A DNA stretch of 64,000 nt from Alentia gelatinosa (GCA_950022655.1 OX465590.1:44785718-44849717), one strand, 5' to 3'. Positions 30,259-41,490 are shown, counted from the first letter of the stretch. The notes: generated by a model not told the origin, from the letters alone. Made by a program: numbers and translations.

Positions 30259-30709
30259 ATTATTGTTAATGGAATGACACAAACAGGTGGGGAATGCCCA
30301 AACTCTATATTTCTCAAATATAGGCCCCTCTGAAGTGAGACCACATGACTGAGTGATAATAGGGGACATCTCCCATATGCTCAACACTAGCTGTGTAAAC
30401 CATTACACTAGTGAACTCTCTGACTTGCTGGACAACTACTCTGTGTCTCAAGTATAATTGCAAGTTGTTCCACAACTGATTTCCTGCTGTGACTGGTGTT
30501 GGAGCTCCATAGTGTGGTGGTGGTACTTATTAGACTGATCTTCTGGGAACTGCTGTTGGTGCTGGTCTGAACCATCATTAGCACTTCCGCCTGTTTACTG
30601 CACTTCATATGACTCTTCTGAACTCTGTGTTTTAATAATTGTGGTAGTGCAAAGGGTCTGGGTTGCCTGAACTCTGTGTGTGTGCTAATTCCTCCATTTT
30701 CTGCTAATA
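30259..30709 (+). other. Untranslated leader of Gypsy element 1
   Basis: A 450-base leader without a long + strand frame lies between the PBS and the polyprotein start at 30710. No further motif was identified. Confidence 0.6.
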
Positions 30710-33700
30710 ATGGTTGATGCACAACCCATTCCCCCAGTCCATGGGATCAGGCCACCACAACCACTCACCCTAGACTCTAATATTACTGAAAATTGGAAGC
30801 TCTTCAAACAGAAATGGAAAAACTATGCTGTCATTGCCCAACTTGACAGACAACCAGCCGTGTATCAGGTCGCTCTACTCCTCCATACGCTTGGTGATGA
30901 CGCCCTCCGTGTATACAATGGGTTTGATTTCATGACGCCTGAGGCTCAACGAACCGTCTATGAAATCCTTGAACGATTCGACCAGTTTGCAGTTGGAGAG
31001 GTGAACGAGACGTATGAGCGTTTCATTTTCAACAAAAGGGCCCAAAATGAGGGTGAAACTTTTGAGAGTTTCTACTCGTCCATCAGGTCTCTCATAAAAA
31101 CGTGCAACTATTGCGCCAATTGTGTTGACTCTATTTTACGGGATCGGATCGTTATTGGCATACATGATTCTGAAACTCAGACATCACTCCTGAAAGAAAG
31201 GAACCTAACTCTCCAGCGGGCAGTCGACACATGTAAATCTGCCGAGAATGCCTCGACTCAAGGCCGTGCCCTCCGTCCCGACCCGGTGCACAAAGTCGCT
31301 GCCACGAATGGCTACCGACAAAAGAAAACAAAACCGTCAAGAGACAAGATGAGAGCCAGTCACAAAGGCCATGATCCAGATGAGCGAGAGTGCAAGTTCT
31401 GTGGTCGCACCCATGTCATGAAGAAGGAAAAATGCCCAGCCTGGGGCAAGAAATGCTCATCCTGTGGCAAGGAAAACCATTTCCACTACAAGTGCCCAAC
31501 TGACAAAAAGAAAGTCCACAACATTGAAGATCAGGAAGAGGAGACCTCTGACGAGGAATGGATCAACATTGTTCATGAGATTGATGCTGTCCACTCAAAA
31601 GCCTCTACTCAACTTAAAGGCAGGATGCTGATCAATAACAAAGAAGTCACCTTCCAGATTGACACGGGCGCTACAGTAAACATTCTACCAGAAAAATATG
31701 CTGCTAACATCCAGCCCACATCTAGGACGCTCCAGATGTGGAATGAATCAACGTCAAAACCAGTCGGTGTCTGCCGTCTCTCCATACGCAACCCGAAGAA
31801 TATGAAGAAGTACTCAGTCGAATTTATTGTTGTAAACAACAAGCGTACCCCCTTACTCGGGTGGAAGACAGCAGAGAAAATGGATCTGCTCCGCATCATG
31901 AACAAAAATCTGGAACGCATTGCGGCCATCCAGCCTCAGCCATCTCCAGAATGCCTTCCTGCTTCACTCAACAAAGAGACCATAATTGAACACTATCCTG
32001 ATGTTTTCAATGGAGAGCTAGGGCAGCTCCCTGGCATAGCTCATCTCCAGATCAAGGATGATGCTGTCCCTATCATCATGGCCAACCGAAGGACACCAGT
32101 GGCCATCAGAGACAAACTGGCAGGTGAACTCAAGCGTCTTGAGGGACTTGGGGTCATCGCCAAAGTCACTAAGCCAACTTCATGGATTAGTCAAGTGGTC
32201 ATAGTCCACAAGAAGTCGGGAGACCTTAGGATATGCATAGATCCAAGGGAACTTAACAAAGCACTTGTGCGTGAGAGATACACCATGCCAATACTGGAAG
32301 ACAAGCTGCATGAATTGGGCCAATCTCGCATCTTCTCCAAGGCCGACCTCGCATCTGGATATTGGCATGTCCAGTTGGACCATGACTCAAGTCTGCTCAC
32401 CACCTTTCAGACCTGCCATGGAAGGTACAGATGGTGCCGTCTCCCATTTGGTACTTCAGTCTCTGCTGAGATTTTCCAGAGGAGACTGCTTGAAGCCCTT
32501 GATGGACTCCCTGGTGTCATATGCATTGCAGATGATGTGATCATCCACGGAAAAGATGTAGCCACACACGATCAGAACCTGGACATCTTCCTCCAACGAT
32601 GTGCCGAGAGAGGGATCAAGCTGAACTGTGACCCTGAGAAGGTCAAGGCCATCAACGAGATGCCAAAGCCGGAGAATCTACAACAGCTACGACAATTCTT
32701 AGGATGCATCAACTACCTCGCAAAATTCATGCCACATCTGTCTAACATCTTACAGCCTCTTCTGATACTCACCAGGAAAGAAGTCGCATGGAACTGGTCT
32801 GAGAACCAGCAAAGTGCTTATGACAAAGCAAAGGAGTTAGTTACAACAACTCCAGTGCTGGCATTCTATGACCCCACAAAGGAACTCACCATAGAAAACG
32901 ATGCTAGCGAATATGGTCTAGGGTCTGCACTTTTCCAGGATGGGAAGCCTATTGCCTTCGCAAGCCGCACTCTGACCGATCCTGAAACTCGGTATGCCCA
33001 AATCGAGAAAGAGATGCTTGCGGTCTGCTATGGGCTAACCAAATTTCACCACTACACCTATGGTAGAGATGTCAATGTGATCACTGATCACAAGCCTCTG
33101 GTTTCTATTGTTCAGAAACCACTCTCCAAGGCACCGAGGAGACTACAAAACTTACTGCTGCGAACACAGGAATACTCATATTCCCTTGCCTACCGAGCAG
33201 GAACGGCAATCCCTGTAGCAGATGCTCTCTCCCGTGCACCACTTCCTGGAAAGAAGAAAGGGGAACTAGTAAACAACATTTTCTTCACACCAATCAAGAT
33301 GGATAGGCTATCTCAAATCCAGATGGCAACTCAAGCTGACGACACCCTAATGACCCTGAAAAAGGTCATCATGGCCGGGTGGCCAAACATGAAGAGAGAT
33401 GTAGTGCCTTCAATAACTCCCTACTTCGACTACCGTGATGAGCTAACAGTTCAAGATGGCATCATCCTACGTGGGGAACGTGTAGTTATCCCACTCTCAC
33501 TCAGGCCTGACATCAAGAAAAAGCTCCATGCCGGACACCTAGGTATCAACTCTTGCCTTCGTCGTGCACGTGAGCTGGTGTTTTGTCCAGGTATGTCAGC
33601 CGAAATACGCCAAGCAATTGAGAACTGTGACACTTGTGCCATGTACTGTGACCGGCAATCCGCGGAGCCACTGGTCATGAACAAAGTACCAGACCGTCCT

Positions 33701-33838
33701 TATGCAACAGTTGCAACTGACCTCTTTACTATCCAAGGCCGTGAATACTTAGTCACAGTGGACTGCTACAGCACTTTCATTGAGGTGGACTACCTGACCT
33801 CAACGACCTCTGAAGCTGTGATTTCAAAGCTGAAATAA
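30710..33838 (+). CDS. gag-pol: Gag-Pol polyprotein of Gypsy element 1, up to a premature stop
   Basis: 1042 codons open with ATG and end in TAA. Gag takes about residues 1-225. Two zinc-knuckle-like Cys/His motifs lie at about 228-262, the second being a clean CX2CX4HX4C (CSSCGKENHFHYKC). Aspartic protease (IDTGA) is near 318. Reverse transcriptase has motif A FSKADLASGYW (Asp about 546) and IADD at about 607-609 in place of the usual YxDD. RNase H has an ENDASEYGLG start near 730. Integrase has HAGHLG and CDTC zinc residues near 940-976 and the first catalytic Asp in ATDLF near 1003. Between the polymerase fingers/palm (GIKLN, about 638) and DPEKVKAI the usual 25 or so residues are missing, which suggests an in-frame deletion. 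The TAA at 33836 sits inside the integrase core, so this copy is probably inactive. Confidence 0.93.
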   Translation: MVDAQPIPPVHGIRPPQPLTLDSNITENWKLFKQKWKNYAVIAQLDRQPAVYQVALLLHTLGDDALRVYNGFDFMTPEAQRTVYEILERFDQFAVGEVNETYERFIFNKRAQNEGETFESFYSSIRSLIKTCNYCANCVDSILRDRIVIGIHDSETQTSLLKERNLTLQRAVDTCKSAENASTQGRALRPDPVHKVAATNGYRQKKTKPSRDKMRASHKGHDPDERECKFCGRTHVMKKEKCPAWGKKCSSCGKENHFHYKCPTDKKKVHNIEDQEEETSDEEWINIVHEIDAVHSKASTQLKGRMLINNKEVTFQIDTGATVNILPEKYAANIQPTSRTLQMWNESTSKPVGVCRLSIRNPKNMKKYSVEFIVVNNKRTPLLGWKTAEKMDLLRIMNKNLERIAAIQPQPSPECLPASLNKETIIEHYPDVFNGELGQLPGIAHLQIKDDAVPIIMANRRTPVAIRDKLAGELKRLEGLGVIAKVTKPTSWISQVVIVHKKSGDLRICIDPRELNKALVRERYTMPILEDKLHELGQSRIFSKADLASGYWHVQLDHDSSLLTTFQTCHGRYRWCRLPFGTSVSAEIFQRRLLEALDGLPGVICIADDVIIHGKDVATHDQNLDIFLQRCAERGIKLNCDPEKVKAINEMPKPENLQQLRQFLGCINYLAKFMPHLSNILQPLLILTRKEVAWNWSENQQSAYDKAKELVTTTPVLAFYDPTKELTIENDASEYGLGSALFQDGKPIAFASRTLTDPETRYAQIEKEMLAVCYGLTKFHHYTYGRDVNVITDHKPLVSIVQKPLSKAPRRLQNLLLRTQEYSYSLAYRAGTAIPVADALSRAPLPGKKKGELVNNIFFTPIKMDRLSQIQMATQADDTLMTLKKVIMAGWPNMKRDVVPSITPYFDYRDELTVQDGIILRGERVVIPLSLRPDIKKKLHAGHLGINSCLRRARELVFCPGMSAEIRQAIENCDTCAMYCDRQSAEPLVMNKVPDRPYATVATDLFTIQGREYLVTVDCYSTFIEVDYLTSTTSEAVISKLK

Positions 33839-34684
33839 CACTTTGCCCGCTATGGCATTCCCGATACGGTCATAAGTGACAACGGCCCACAATTCTCATC
33901 CGAGAGTTTCCATGACTTCGCTACAAAGTGGAATTTTACCCACCAGATATCAAGCCCAGGAAACAGTCAGTCGAATGGAGCGGCAGAGGCAGCAGTGAAA
34001 ACTGTCAAACGAATGATGCGTAAATGTGCCAAGGCAAAAGAGGATCCATATCTGGGACTCCTGAACCTACGAAACACCCCAACAGAAGGGCTCTCATCCA
34101 GCCCAAGCCAGAGGCTCATGGGAAGGAGGACTAGGACCCTTGTGCCTACTACCACTGATGCTCTTAGGCCCAAACAGCCCAAGGATGAGAAACCAGACAT
34201 GGAAAACAAACGTGCTAAGGCAGCAGAACGTCATCTTGCCAGAAGGACTCTCGGCATGTTACATCCTGGTGACAATGTCCGGGTACAACCGACCCAACCT
34301 GGACAAGTAATGTGGAAGCAGGCCACAGTCACCCGTCATCTTGGTGGCAAGAGCTATGAAGTAGCCACTGATGATGGGTCCACACTCAGAAGGAACCGAC
34401 GACTCCTACGTTCTAAAACCCGTTCTACTGATGACTCCTGCTCAGTTGAGACCCCAGCTGAGCCAACTTGCAGGGCAACCCCTGCCAAACCGCCCCTCTC
34501 ACCACGCAAGGCGAAACCACCCACAGTCTACGATGGTCCTGTGTGCCCCCCATCAGTCACACCAGGCACTGCCACTGCAGATGCTGTTGAGACCCAGTTG
34601 CAGGCAGAGGCCTGCCAGCAGAGCCCGAATCACACCACCCGGTCGGGAAGAAATATCAAAGTCCCAGCTAGATACAAAGACTGA
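33839..34684 (+). pseudogene. Integrase C-terminal part of Gypsy element 1 after the in-frame stop
   Basis: The same frame continues after TAA with the second catalytic Asp (SDNGPQF) and the catalytic Glu (SNGAAEAAVK), and then a C-terminal domain with GDNVRVQPTQ and LGGKSYEVATDDG. It ends at TGA 34684. An ATG at 33995 gives a shorter open frame. No frameshift is involved: one nonsense codon separates the two parts. Confidence 0.9.
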
Positions 34685-34876
34685 GACAACTTCAAGATGC
34701 ACTTTTGTTTTTAATGGCTGATAAATAACCCAGTATAAAACAAAGTCATTCTGATATATCTTTTTACCTCTTAGTCAACTACATATCAGTTGAATAATAT
34801 CAAAGACCTTTTATCTATAATGACTTGTTGTTTTATTTTATCCTTTATACATTTCAGTTTCAGAGACTCTTTGTCT

Positions 34877-34889
34877 AAAGGAGGGAAGA
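34877..34889 (+). other. Polypurine tract of Gypsy element 1
   Basis: AAAGGAGGGAAGA lies directly upstream of the right LTR, as expected for plus-strand priming. Confidence 0.8.
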
Positions 34890-35078
34890 TGTTACGTGTC
34901 CTCTACTTGTTCTTACATACACTATCGCCACCTTGTGTATCGTGACAATACTACATATAGTAGCCCCCTCTAGTGAATAAACAGACACACTACTAGTTTC
35001 ACTTCATGTTGTTGTTCTACCAGTCACTCTACAAAGTCTACCCTTCTGAGCTGCTCATAGACCCACAACCACGCAACA
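34890..35078 (+). repeat. 3' LTR of Gypsy element 1
   Basis: It is 189 bp and matches the 5' LTR except for one base. TAACA follows as the target duplication. Confidence 0.95.
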
Positions 35079-35404
35079 TAACATAGGCTAATTCTATGCG
35101 GCATGCCATGACATAAAGTGCGATTTATGCCTCTAGGGGCATAAAAAAAATTGACCAATCAGCGACCAGATTGTCAGCTGTTCCAAAAAAAGTTCCGGTT
35201 GGCCTCAAAAGTTCTGGTTGGACTTCAGTTGGTCATTCAATCGATATTTGTCTTTTAGTAATCCAAAAGCATAGAGACGGGGTAGGATAAATACGAAACC
35301 AAACTCGAGTTAAACTTGTCAGTGTCTAATTCCCGTCGTGGCATAAACATTGTCAAGTCTAACTCTCGTTCAGTTTCTACTAATTATATTCAAATCTGTA
35401 AAAC
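35079..35404. mobile_element. Right part of the composite hairpin element hit by Gypsy element 1
   Basis: It resumes with TAACATAGGCTAATTC, then GCCATGACATAAAGTGCG and ends its module with GAGACGGGGTAGGATAAA. The outer part AACTCGAGTTAAACTTG is a hairpin arm. Its order matches 36555-36950 in reverse. Confidence 0.7.
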
Positions 35405-35570
35405 AATGGTTGTGGTATCTAACAAGCGGCCGCAATCTCTGAGGACCTGAAACATAGTAATATCCGAGCACATGTGAGGATATTCTGTAGAGTCCGGTCC
35501 ACAGAGATTACGACCGCTTGTATCTGAAACCAGTTAATATTGTATTTATCAACCACCATTATTAGCTAAC
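35405..35570. mobile_element. Hairpin MITE, CAATATTAACTGGTTTCAGA family, copy 2
   Basis: The right arm GTATCTGAAACCAGTTAATA is clear. The left arm is degraded (ATCTAACAAGCGGCCGCAATC pairs with GATTACGACCGCTTGTATC). The TAGTAATATCYGAGC loop block is shared with the copy at 5313. Confidence 0.65.
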
Positions 35571-36554
35571 AATTACCATGCTCTAACATTTCCGAAGATT
35601 TGAAATTCAATCGATTACCCTTGAGGTGGCAGTTGGAGCGAACATAAACAATTCAATGTAGCCTTACGAGAAAAATAAAGTTTGTCCATCTTTCCTATTT
35701 TTATTATGTATTTCATATTCCATAAGTTGATGAAGAATACAGAGACGACGCCGCAGAGACGCTCGGCCTCATAAATATTCATCAGGTCTTCGCGTGGGCG
35801 ATAATTGGGTTAGTTACAGCATGTGCTCACAGGTGGAGCTCTAGTGGGACTTCCGGTAATGGTATCCCATCATGGCGATAGCGCCGTCTGGGTAACGAGG
35901 TGGAAAGTAACTTCCAAACTCTGAGATGTCTGCACTCTGTGTTATGTCAGGTGTCGTATTCTGTAACTCGTCTAGAAGTGTGGGCGGTGCTCAAGTTGCC
36001 TCAACTGCAGGTGGGATCTTATTCCGGAATATGGAAATGAGATATTTATGTAATACAGAGATTCACCGTCTTCTGGATACTTGAACCTTTTTTTTTATTG
36101 TAAAATTTCTTTATTGAGCTCTTCTAAGATACACTAGTCGTCATGTAACAAGCAGTGAGTAAGCAGTGGTACTCAACAAAGAGGCTAGGGCCTCAGCTTT
36201 TTTATAAAGCTGGTTTCAATGGCCCGCCTTTAACCAAGGATAAGCTAAATAAGAACACCAAAATACGAATATATTGTAATTAATATGAGGGGTGGTCATT
36301 CATCGTGAAAATAAACTGGATAACTTTAAGTCTAAGGTGAAACGAGAGTTACTTTGGTCAATTTAAACACTCTGCTTGTTGATTAATAGATTAACAGATC
36401 TATCATTTGTATTATTGAATCAATAGATTCAGTACACCTACGAATATGAAGAATGTACGCTAAAATAGTGGTGCTATGAACAAACATAAATCATGTTGTG
36501 TCGTTGTATGACTGAGTTGTATATGTCTACTTATGTACTAAAAATAGAACTGAA
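35571..36554. other. Intergenic, no gene
   Basis: Positions 35690-36050 are moderately GC-rich (GACGACGCCGCAGAGACGC). The rest is AT-rich. No domain or repeat boundary is seen. Confidence 0.35.
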
Positions 36555-36955
36555 CAAGAGTTAGCCTGATTAGTTTTTATGCCACGACGGACAGGTTGTG
36601 TATTACTACACGAGGCGATAGCCGAGTGTAGTGAGTAGCAGACCTGACCAGAGTGGCTTGAAAACTAGTCAGGCTAACTCGAGTTCGGTTCTGTATTTAA
36701 CCTACCCCGTCTCTACACTTCAGGTATGAATTCTATTTTTCGATTATTCCGTATCATGCTAGCAACATCTGAATGGGCATTTTGAGTGCAACCGGAACTT
36801 TTTTCGTAGTAGCTGACATCCTGGTCCCTGATTGGTCAATTTTTTTTTATTACTCTAGTGCCATAAAAACACTTTATGTCACAGCATGCTACATAAAATT
36901 TGCCTCTGTTAAGTCTATGGCGGCTTTTTAATAGGGATAGGATAAATAGTTATGA
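36555..36955. mobile_element. Composite hairpin element (ATCCTACCCC subfamily)
   Basis: Hairpin arms carry AGTTAGCCTGATTAG and CTAGTCAGGCTAACTCG, with apex GAGGCGATAGCCGAGTG. The module runs from TTTAACCTACCCCGTCTC to GATAGGATAAATAG. It is the reverse of the element at 35079. Confidence 0.75.
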
Positions 36956-37389
36956 CCATTGTACGGAAGAGCGCCCACTGAGCGGTGAGTACTATGGGTC
37001 TTTAAAAGTTTTTATTAAAAAAAAAAAAAAAAAATCATCATAAGTTAGACATATTCTAATTCAATATTAAAGCTACTGAATTAAAAACCAACAAGCAATA
37101 CAGCGTGAATCATTAGCAAACCTTTAGCACGGACTTGTACATACATTTTCTACCTTCAGGTAAATACGAATATATCCACTTGCAGGACACGGGCCCCTGT
37201 ATTTCCTGCTTGCCTGTCATTCTCATCTCACAGATTTGATCTCCAGATAATATGACCCTGGCAGTTGTTACGGCGTAAATCTTCAACCAATGAACGAACA
37301 TGTCTCAAACATTGCATTCCAATGTTCATTTTAGAAAATCTCATTTGCGAGACATTTACCAAAGCAATAACTCAAATGGGCCCTGAGTA
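36956..37389. other. Intergenic, no gene
   Basis: Poly-A near 37017. A GACACGGGCCCCTGTA fragment at 37187 resembles the end of the next element. Confidence 0.35.
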
Positions 37390-38065
37390 CAGGGGCCCGT
37401 TTCAATAGTCTGTAGGACGTCCGTTATTGGGTGTAGTGACACGATAGCGACAGGTTGCGTTGCTGTAGTTTAGTGACAACCGGTTCTGTGACACAGGGTA
37501 ATAGACAGGCGCAAATAGTGGCATGTACCATTTCAGAAGTGGCTGTCCAGTCACTGTAGTGGTCACTAGTGTGTCCTAAATAGCGAGAGGGTATACCCTC
37601 TCGCTTCTATTGTCACAAATGCGTAACTTTACTTCCTGTAAGAATTAAGCTATGAAACTTTAGCCCCAGTTAGGGACATATTTAACCTATAAACATGCCA
37701 AATATGAAGGAGATCGGCGCATGCAATCCAACAATATTCACATTTGAATTCTATCATAGCAAATGCTGCTCTTGTGGCCAGTGTAGAATTATTAAAGGCT
37801 GTCACTAATTTATGCAGTGACCTTCACCTTGATGGCACTTGTTCCCGGTAGGACATGAGTATGTGAGATGGGGTACCCCACATGTTTTTCCGCTACGCTG
37901 TCCCAAACTAGGGACACATCCACAATAATGACAAGACACACCTCCCCTACAGTGACATGCCTTCTGAAACGAGACCGAAGATTTTCTGCTATTTAAGTCA
38001 CTATTGAGGTCACTAAACATGTCACTAAGTGGCTTAGTGACGCATTCTATTGAAACGGACCCCTG
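37390..38065. mobile_element. 676-bp element with CAGGGGCCCGTTTCAATAG ends
   Basis: Ends CAGGGGCCCGTTTCAATAG and CTATTGAAACGGACCCCTG are inverted. CAGGG ends resemble hAT elements, but no eight-base target duplication is found. The interior includes GTGTAGTGACACGATAG and CATGTCACTAAGTGG. No transposase is seen. Confidence 0.65.
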
Positions 38066-38292
38066 GTCCCATTTGGCCGTCTTTAATCAAGAGAGTCTCA
38101 CAGAAGCGTTTGTTCTGAATCAGCTTTTGCTTCTTCATTTCCAGGGTCGTGCTGACATTCATCTTTCACCACCATTGAGGAAAATCTAAAATCAACTTTC
38201 AAGGCACATTTTCTACCATCTGATTGAGTGAGACCTAAGTTTTAAGGTTCGGCTTTCAAGTTTAGTTTCGATGAAAGTTTCATTGTTACTCA

Positions 38293-38672
38293 CCAGGCAC
38301 CTGTTTCACTAGTTTTGTGATATGACTAGATGATGTCTGTGACACCATACAGACAGATCAACACAAGTTGCGGCACTAAGGACAAGACAGAACCAAACAC
38401 GGTGTGTCCGGTTTCAAAAGTATTAGACAAATTTACTCCCTTCCCATAAAAATTAAGCAATGAAACTTAGACACAAGTAAGGGATACATATAACCTATAA
38501 TTGTCCCAAATATGAAGAAGATTGACCGCTCCGATCCGCTGATATTTGACATCAACTGTGACATGCGTTTTGAAACCCGACAACATTTTTTCCGCTGTTG
38601 CTTGTACTGATGGTGCCGCTGTTTATGTCTGTCTAGGCCTAATGTCACGAAACTACTGAAACAGGTCCCAGG
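38293..38672. mobile_element. MITE with CACCTGTTTCACTAGTTTTG ends
   Basis: The left end CACCTGTTTCACTAGTTTTG pairs with CGAAACTACTGAAACAGGTC. It belongs with the element at 29300. Another end in the same orientation starts at once at 38668. Confidence 0.72.
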
Positions 38673-38995
38673 GACCTGTTTCACTAGTTTCGTGACATGT
38701 CTAGATGGCGTCTGTGACACCATACGGACAGATCAACACAAGTTGCGGCACTAAGGACAAGACCGACCCCAAACACGGTGTGTCCGGTTTTAAAAGTATT
38801 AGACCATTTCACTCACTTCCCATAAGAATTAAGCAATGAAACTTTAACATGAGTAAGGGATACATATAACCTATAATTGTCCCAAATATGAAGAAAATTG
38901 GCGGCTCCGATCCACTGATATTTGACATCAACTGTGACATGCGTTTTGAAACCCGACACATTTTATCCGCAGTTATCCCCACACCAAGCGAGTAA
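38668..38995. mobile_element. Truncated copy of the same MITE, head to tail
   Basis: CCCAGGGACCTGTTTCACTA starts a second copy that repeats the interior (ATCAACACAAGTTGCGGCAC, AAACACGGTGTGTCCGG, GCATGCG-free AATTGTCCCAAATATGAAG), but its right end is missing. Confidence 0.65.
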
Positions 38996-39527
38996 CGGCA
39001 GCGATCTCCAGAATCGCCAACAAAAATCTGGGTATATATGTGCGATATTACTTCATAGTAATATCTCACATCAACAATTTAGCATCTCTGACGCAATAAT
39101 CAGGCGAAATATGAAATAATAGCTCACATATACCCCATTTTGTGTTTGCGATTCCGGAAATCGCCGCGTTATTCCCTTGGTGTGTCTCCAGCATAACATA
39201 TATATAAGTCTCTAAAAGGAAAAACAAATTTTCTATTTTGATATTCACAAATAACCCATGGCCTGCAGACCGTAAGAAAGTTCTCTTCGCACACTCTCCA
39301 TCTATATCGTGGCCCCTAGTGGAACAACTCCGACATCAAATCTTCCAGGAAGTGATAATTAAGCAGGAAGGTGGTGCAGAGTACCTTTAGAGCACATGAT
39401 ATGAGATAGGTCCTATTCAGGGGGAGGGAGAGGGGGAGTAATCTGCGGAGGCGGGAGGCGAAGCAGTTTCCATGAGGTTCAGGATGATGCACAAGAACTA
39501 CAGGACAGAGTAAGTTTTGTATTAGTC
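38996..39527. other. Intergenic, short inverted pair only
   Basis: CAGCGATCTCCAGAATCGCCAA near 38999-39020 and TTGCGATTCCGGAAATCG near 39145 form a weak fold-back. No gene. Confidence 0.35.
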
Positions 39528-39690
39528 GGGAATAGAGGGAAACTATGTTCCGGTGGGAATAAGTCAAAGTTACGAGGTAAGGCTTGGAAGAATTGCTGCC
39601 CAAGGCCTAGCCGCGGGCAGTAATATTTCCAAGCCTAACCGAGTAACTTTGACTTATTTCCACTGGTACATGGTTTCCCTATTCCTATAT
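39528..39690. mobile_element. Hairpin MITE (AGTCAAAGTTACTCGGTAAG family), copy 2
   Basis: Arms run from GGGAATAGAGGGAAACTATG and AGTCAAAGTTACGAGGTAAG to GTAACTTTGACTTATTTCC and CATGGTTTCCCTATTCC. The pairing is almost complete over about 70 bases. Confidence 0.8.
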
Positions 39691-40384
39691 ACCTTCAATT
39701 GTCGGCTAATATGGATAAAAACCGAATGTCTCTGAACGTCAACCTGGGCAGTAAACATATACCTGGGCAGCAAACGTCAACCTGGGCAGTAACTTCAACC
39801 TGGGCAGTAAACAAAAGTTATTCCACCCCAGCAGCTTTAAGTAATCATAGGTTTTTCGCTCATAGGTATATAGGAATATGGAATGTGTTATGTATGTAGA
39901 ATGTGTTATTATAGTGAAACATGTTTACCGTATTGGGACAGCCCCTCGTACTGCATTTCGTTGGATAAAAATATCACACGAGGTCGCAGAGCAAGTGAAA
40001 TATTTTTTATCAAAGGTAAAAAAGAAGGAGGGGCTGTCTCAATAATGTTAAGTTTCATTTGTATCATATACCTATAAATATCGATAATTACTTAAATATT
40101 CATTAAAACTTGGTGACATTGAACTGCTCTTCAAAGTGAGCTGGGCGGACGTCACTCGGCGCTATGTTCACAACCTCATTTTCGTAAAAGAAATAAATTG
40201 AAACGCTTTAAAATGATTTTTTGAGGGTGTTATTTATAATTATATTAATTGGAAATATTTTGTATAAATTTTTAGTTCTTATATTATCTGTTTCTTTTTC
40301 ACATACATATATATTTCCGTATTGATTGCAACCAATTGTATTCAAAGTATGGTGGTACGTCGCCATACCAGCACAGTATGGTGG
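39691..40384. other. Intergenic, no gene
   Basis: Four short AACCTGGGCAGTAA repeats lie at 39735-39820. The rest is AT-rich. Confidence 0.4.
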
Positions 40385-40690
40385 TACATGTCAATTATCC
40401 TACCCTAACATAAAATCCCATAAGGCTTAACATTGAGTTTCCGTATGCCACGCTGACTGGCGTACAGAGTTTTATATACCACTAGTGGCATACAGAATTG
40501 TTAACAAATAATATTCCAAAATCGCGGAGACGGGGTAGGATAAAATCAAAACTTGAGTCGTTTTAATCTGGCCACTCCATGCCACTCATGGAGTTTTGAC
40601 TCTGGACTTCACTCGGCTTCGCCTCATGAAGTCACTATGCCAAACCCCGGTCGTGGCATACGGTGGCCAAGATTAAAACCCATCCAGTTT
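40385..40690. mobile_element. Composite hairpin element (ATCCTACCCC subfamily)
   Basis: The module runs from TTATCCTACCCTAACATA with CCATAAGGCTTAACATTG to GACGGGGTAGGATAAAATC. The hairpin has TTTTAATCTGGCCAC and GTGGCCAAGATTAAAA arms and an apex of ACTTCACTCGGCTTCGCCTC. Confidence 0.8.
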
Positions 40691-40732
40691 TACGATACTA
40701 CCACTTCTCTAGCAGAGGTTGGTATTAAAGGT

Positions 40733-41490
40733 GGGTGTCCACTGAGCTCCCGACACACTACGACACACTACGACAAGCCTTCCGACAAGCGTTACGACAC
40801 AGAATCGAACGTTTTGGGTTTTTGTCGTAGCAGTGGACACACCATTCCGACACGGCTTCCGACACACTCTGACACACTCCGACATGGCTACGACACAGTG
40901 CGCTTGTCGTAGCCGTGTCGTAGCCCTTCTGACAAAATTAAACATGTTTAATTTATCGTAGAGGTTGGCTTGTGTCGTAGTGTGTCGGGAGCATTCCGAC
41001 TATGGAAAAGCTATGAACCGCCCCCCCCCCCCCCCCACACACACGTGTGCCTTTATAAACTGATAAGTACTGATACACATGGTATCTGATACTAGATCAT
41101 TATTAACAACTGTAACTATGACTATTACACGCAAACAGACTATAATAATGTAGTCTATACTGTAATAAGGGTTTAAGATACACGATTATTGATATTCGTT
41201 TGTATTTCTGATACAATTGATAAAAACACAAATTCACTCAGTTTTTTGGGAGAAAATTGAAGAAAATCATATTTTCTATATATTTCCTATATTGATAAAG
41301 CCCTGCAAGTGAGCTGGTTGTGTCGGAGTGTGCCAGTACCGTGGCAACCTTTCTTTTCCCGCCAAACCGTTACGACACACTCCGACAAGGCCTTACGACA
41401 CACTCCGACAGAGCCCTTCCGACAGGGATTTTCTTTGTCGTAGTGTGTCGTAAGGCTTGCCGGAGTGTGTCGTAAGCAGTGGGCAACCCC
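40733..41490. repeat. Fold-back cluster of CGACACAC / GTGTGTCG motifs
   Basis: More than twenty CGACA or TGTCG motifs, mostly in TACGACACAC context, lie in both orientations. Outer ends GTGTCCACTGAGCTCCCGAC and GTCGTAAGCAGTGGGCAAC are inverted, with an inner GTCGTAGCAGTGGACAC. A poly-C run lies at 41022. No coding. Confidence 0.7.

Larger units (their letters stand above)
30052..35078 (+). mobile_element. Ty3/Gypsy LTR retrotransposon 1 (5.0 kb, TSD TAACA)
   Basis: Two 189-bp LTRs starting TG and ending CA bound the element. A five-base target duplication TAACA is at 30047-30051 and 35079-35083. A primer-binding site begins with TGGTGGCAGCGG directly after the left LTR, and a purine tract (AAAGGAGGGAAGA) precedes the right LTR. 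One reading frame encodes Gag, protease, reverse transcriptase, RNase H and integrase, in the Gypsy order. The LTRs differ at one position, so insertion is recent. The frame carries one stop and a likely deletion. Confidence 0.95.

Noticed and set aside
37390..38065. Firm hAT assignment
   Set aside because: CAGGG ends fit, but the flanking eight bases do not match each other, so the superfamily is left open.
40553..40945. 119-codon frame rich in Ser and Thr
   Set aside because: It overlaps a hairpin element and the CGACACAC cluster, and has no domain.
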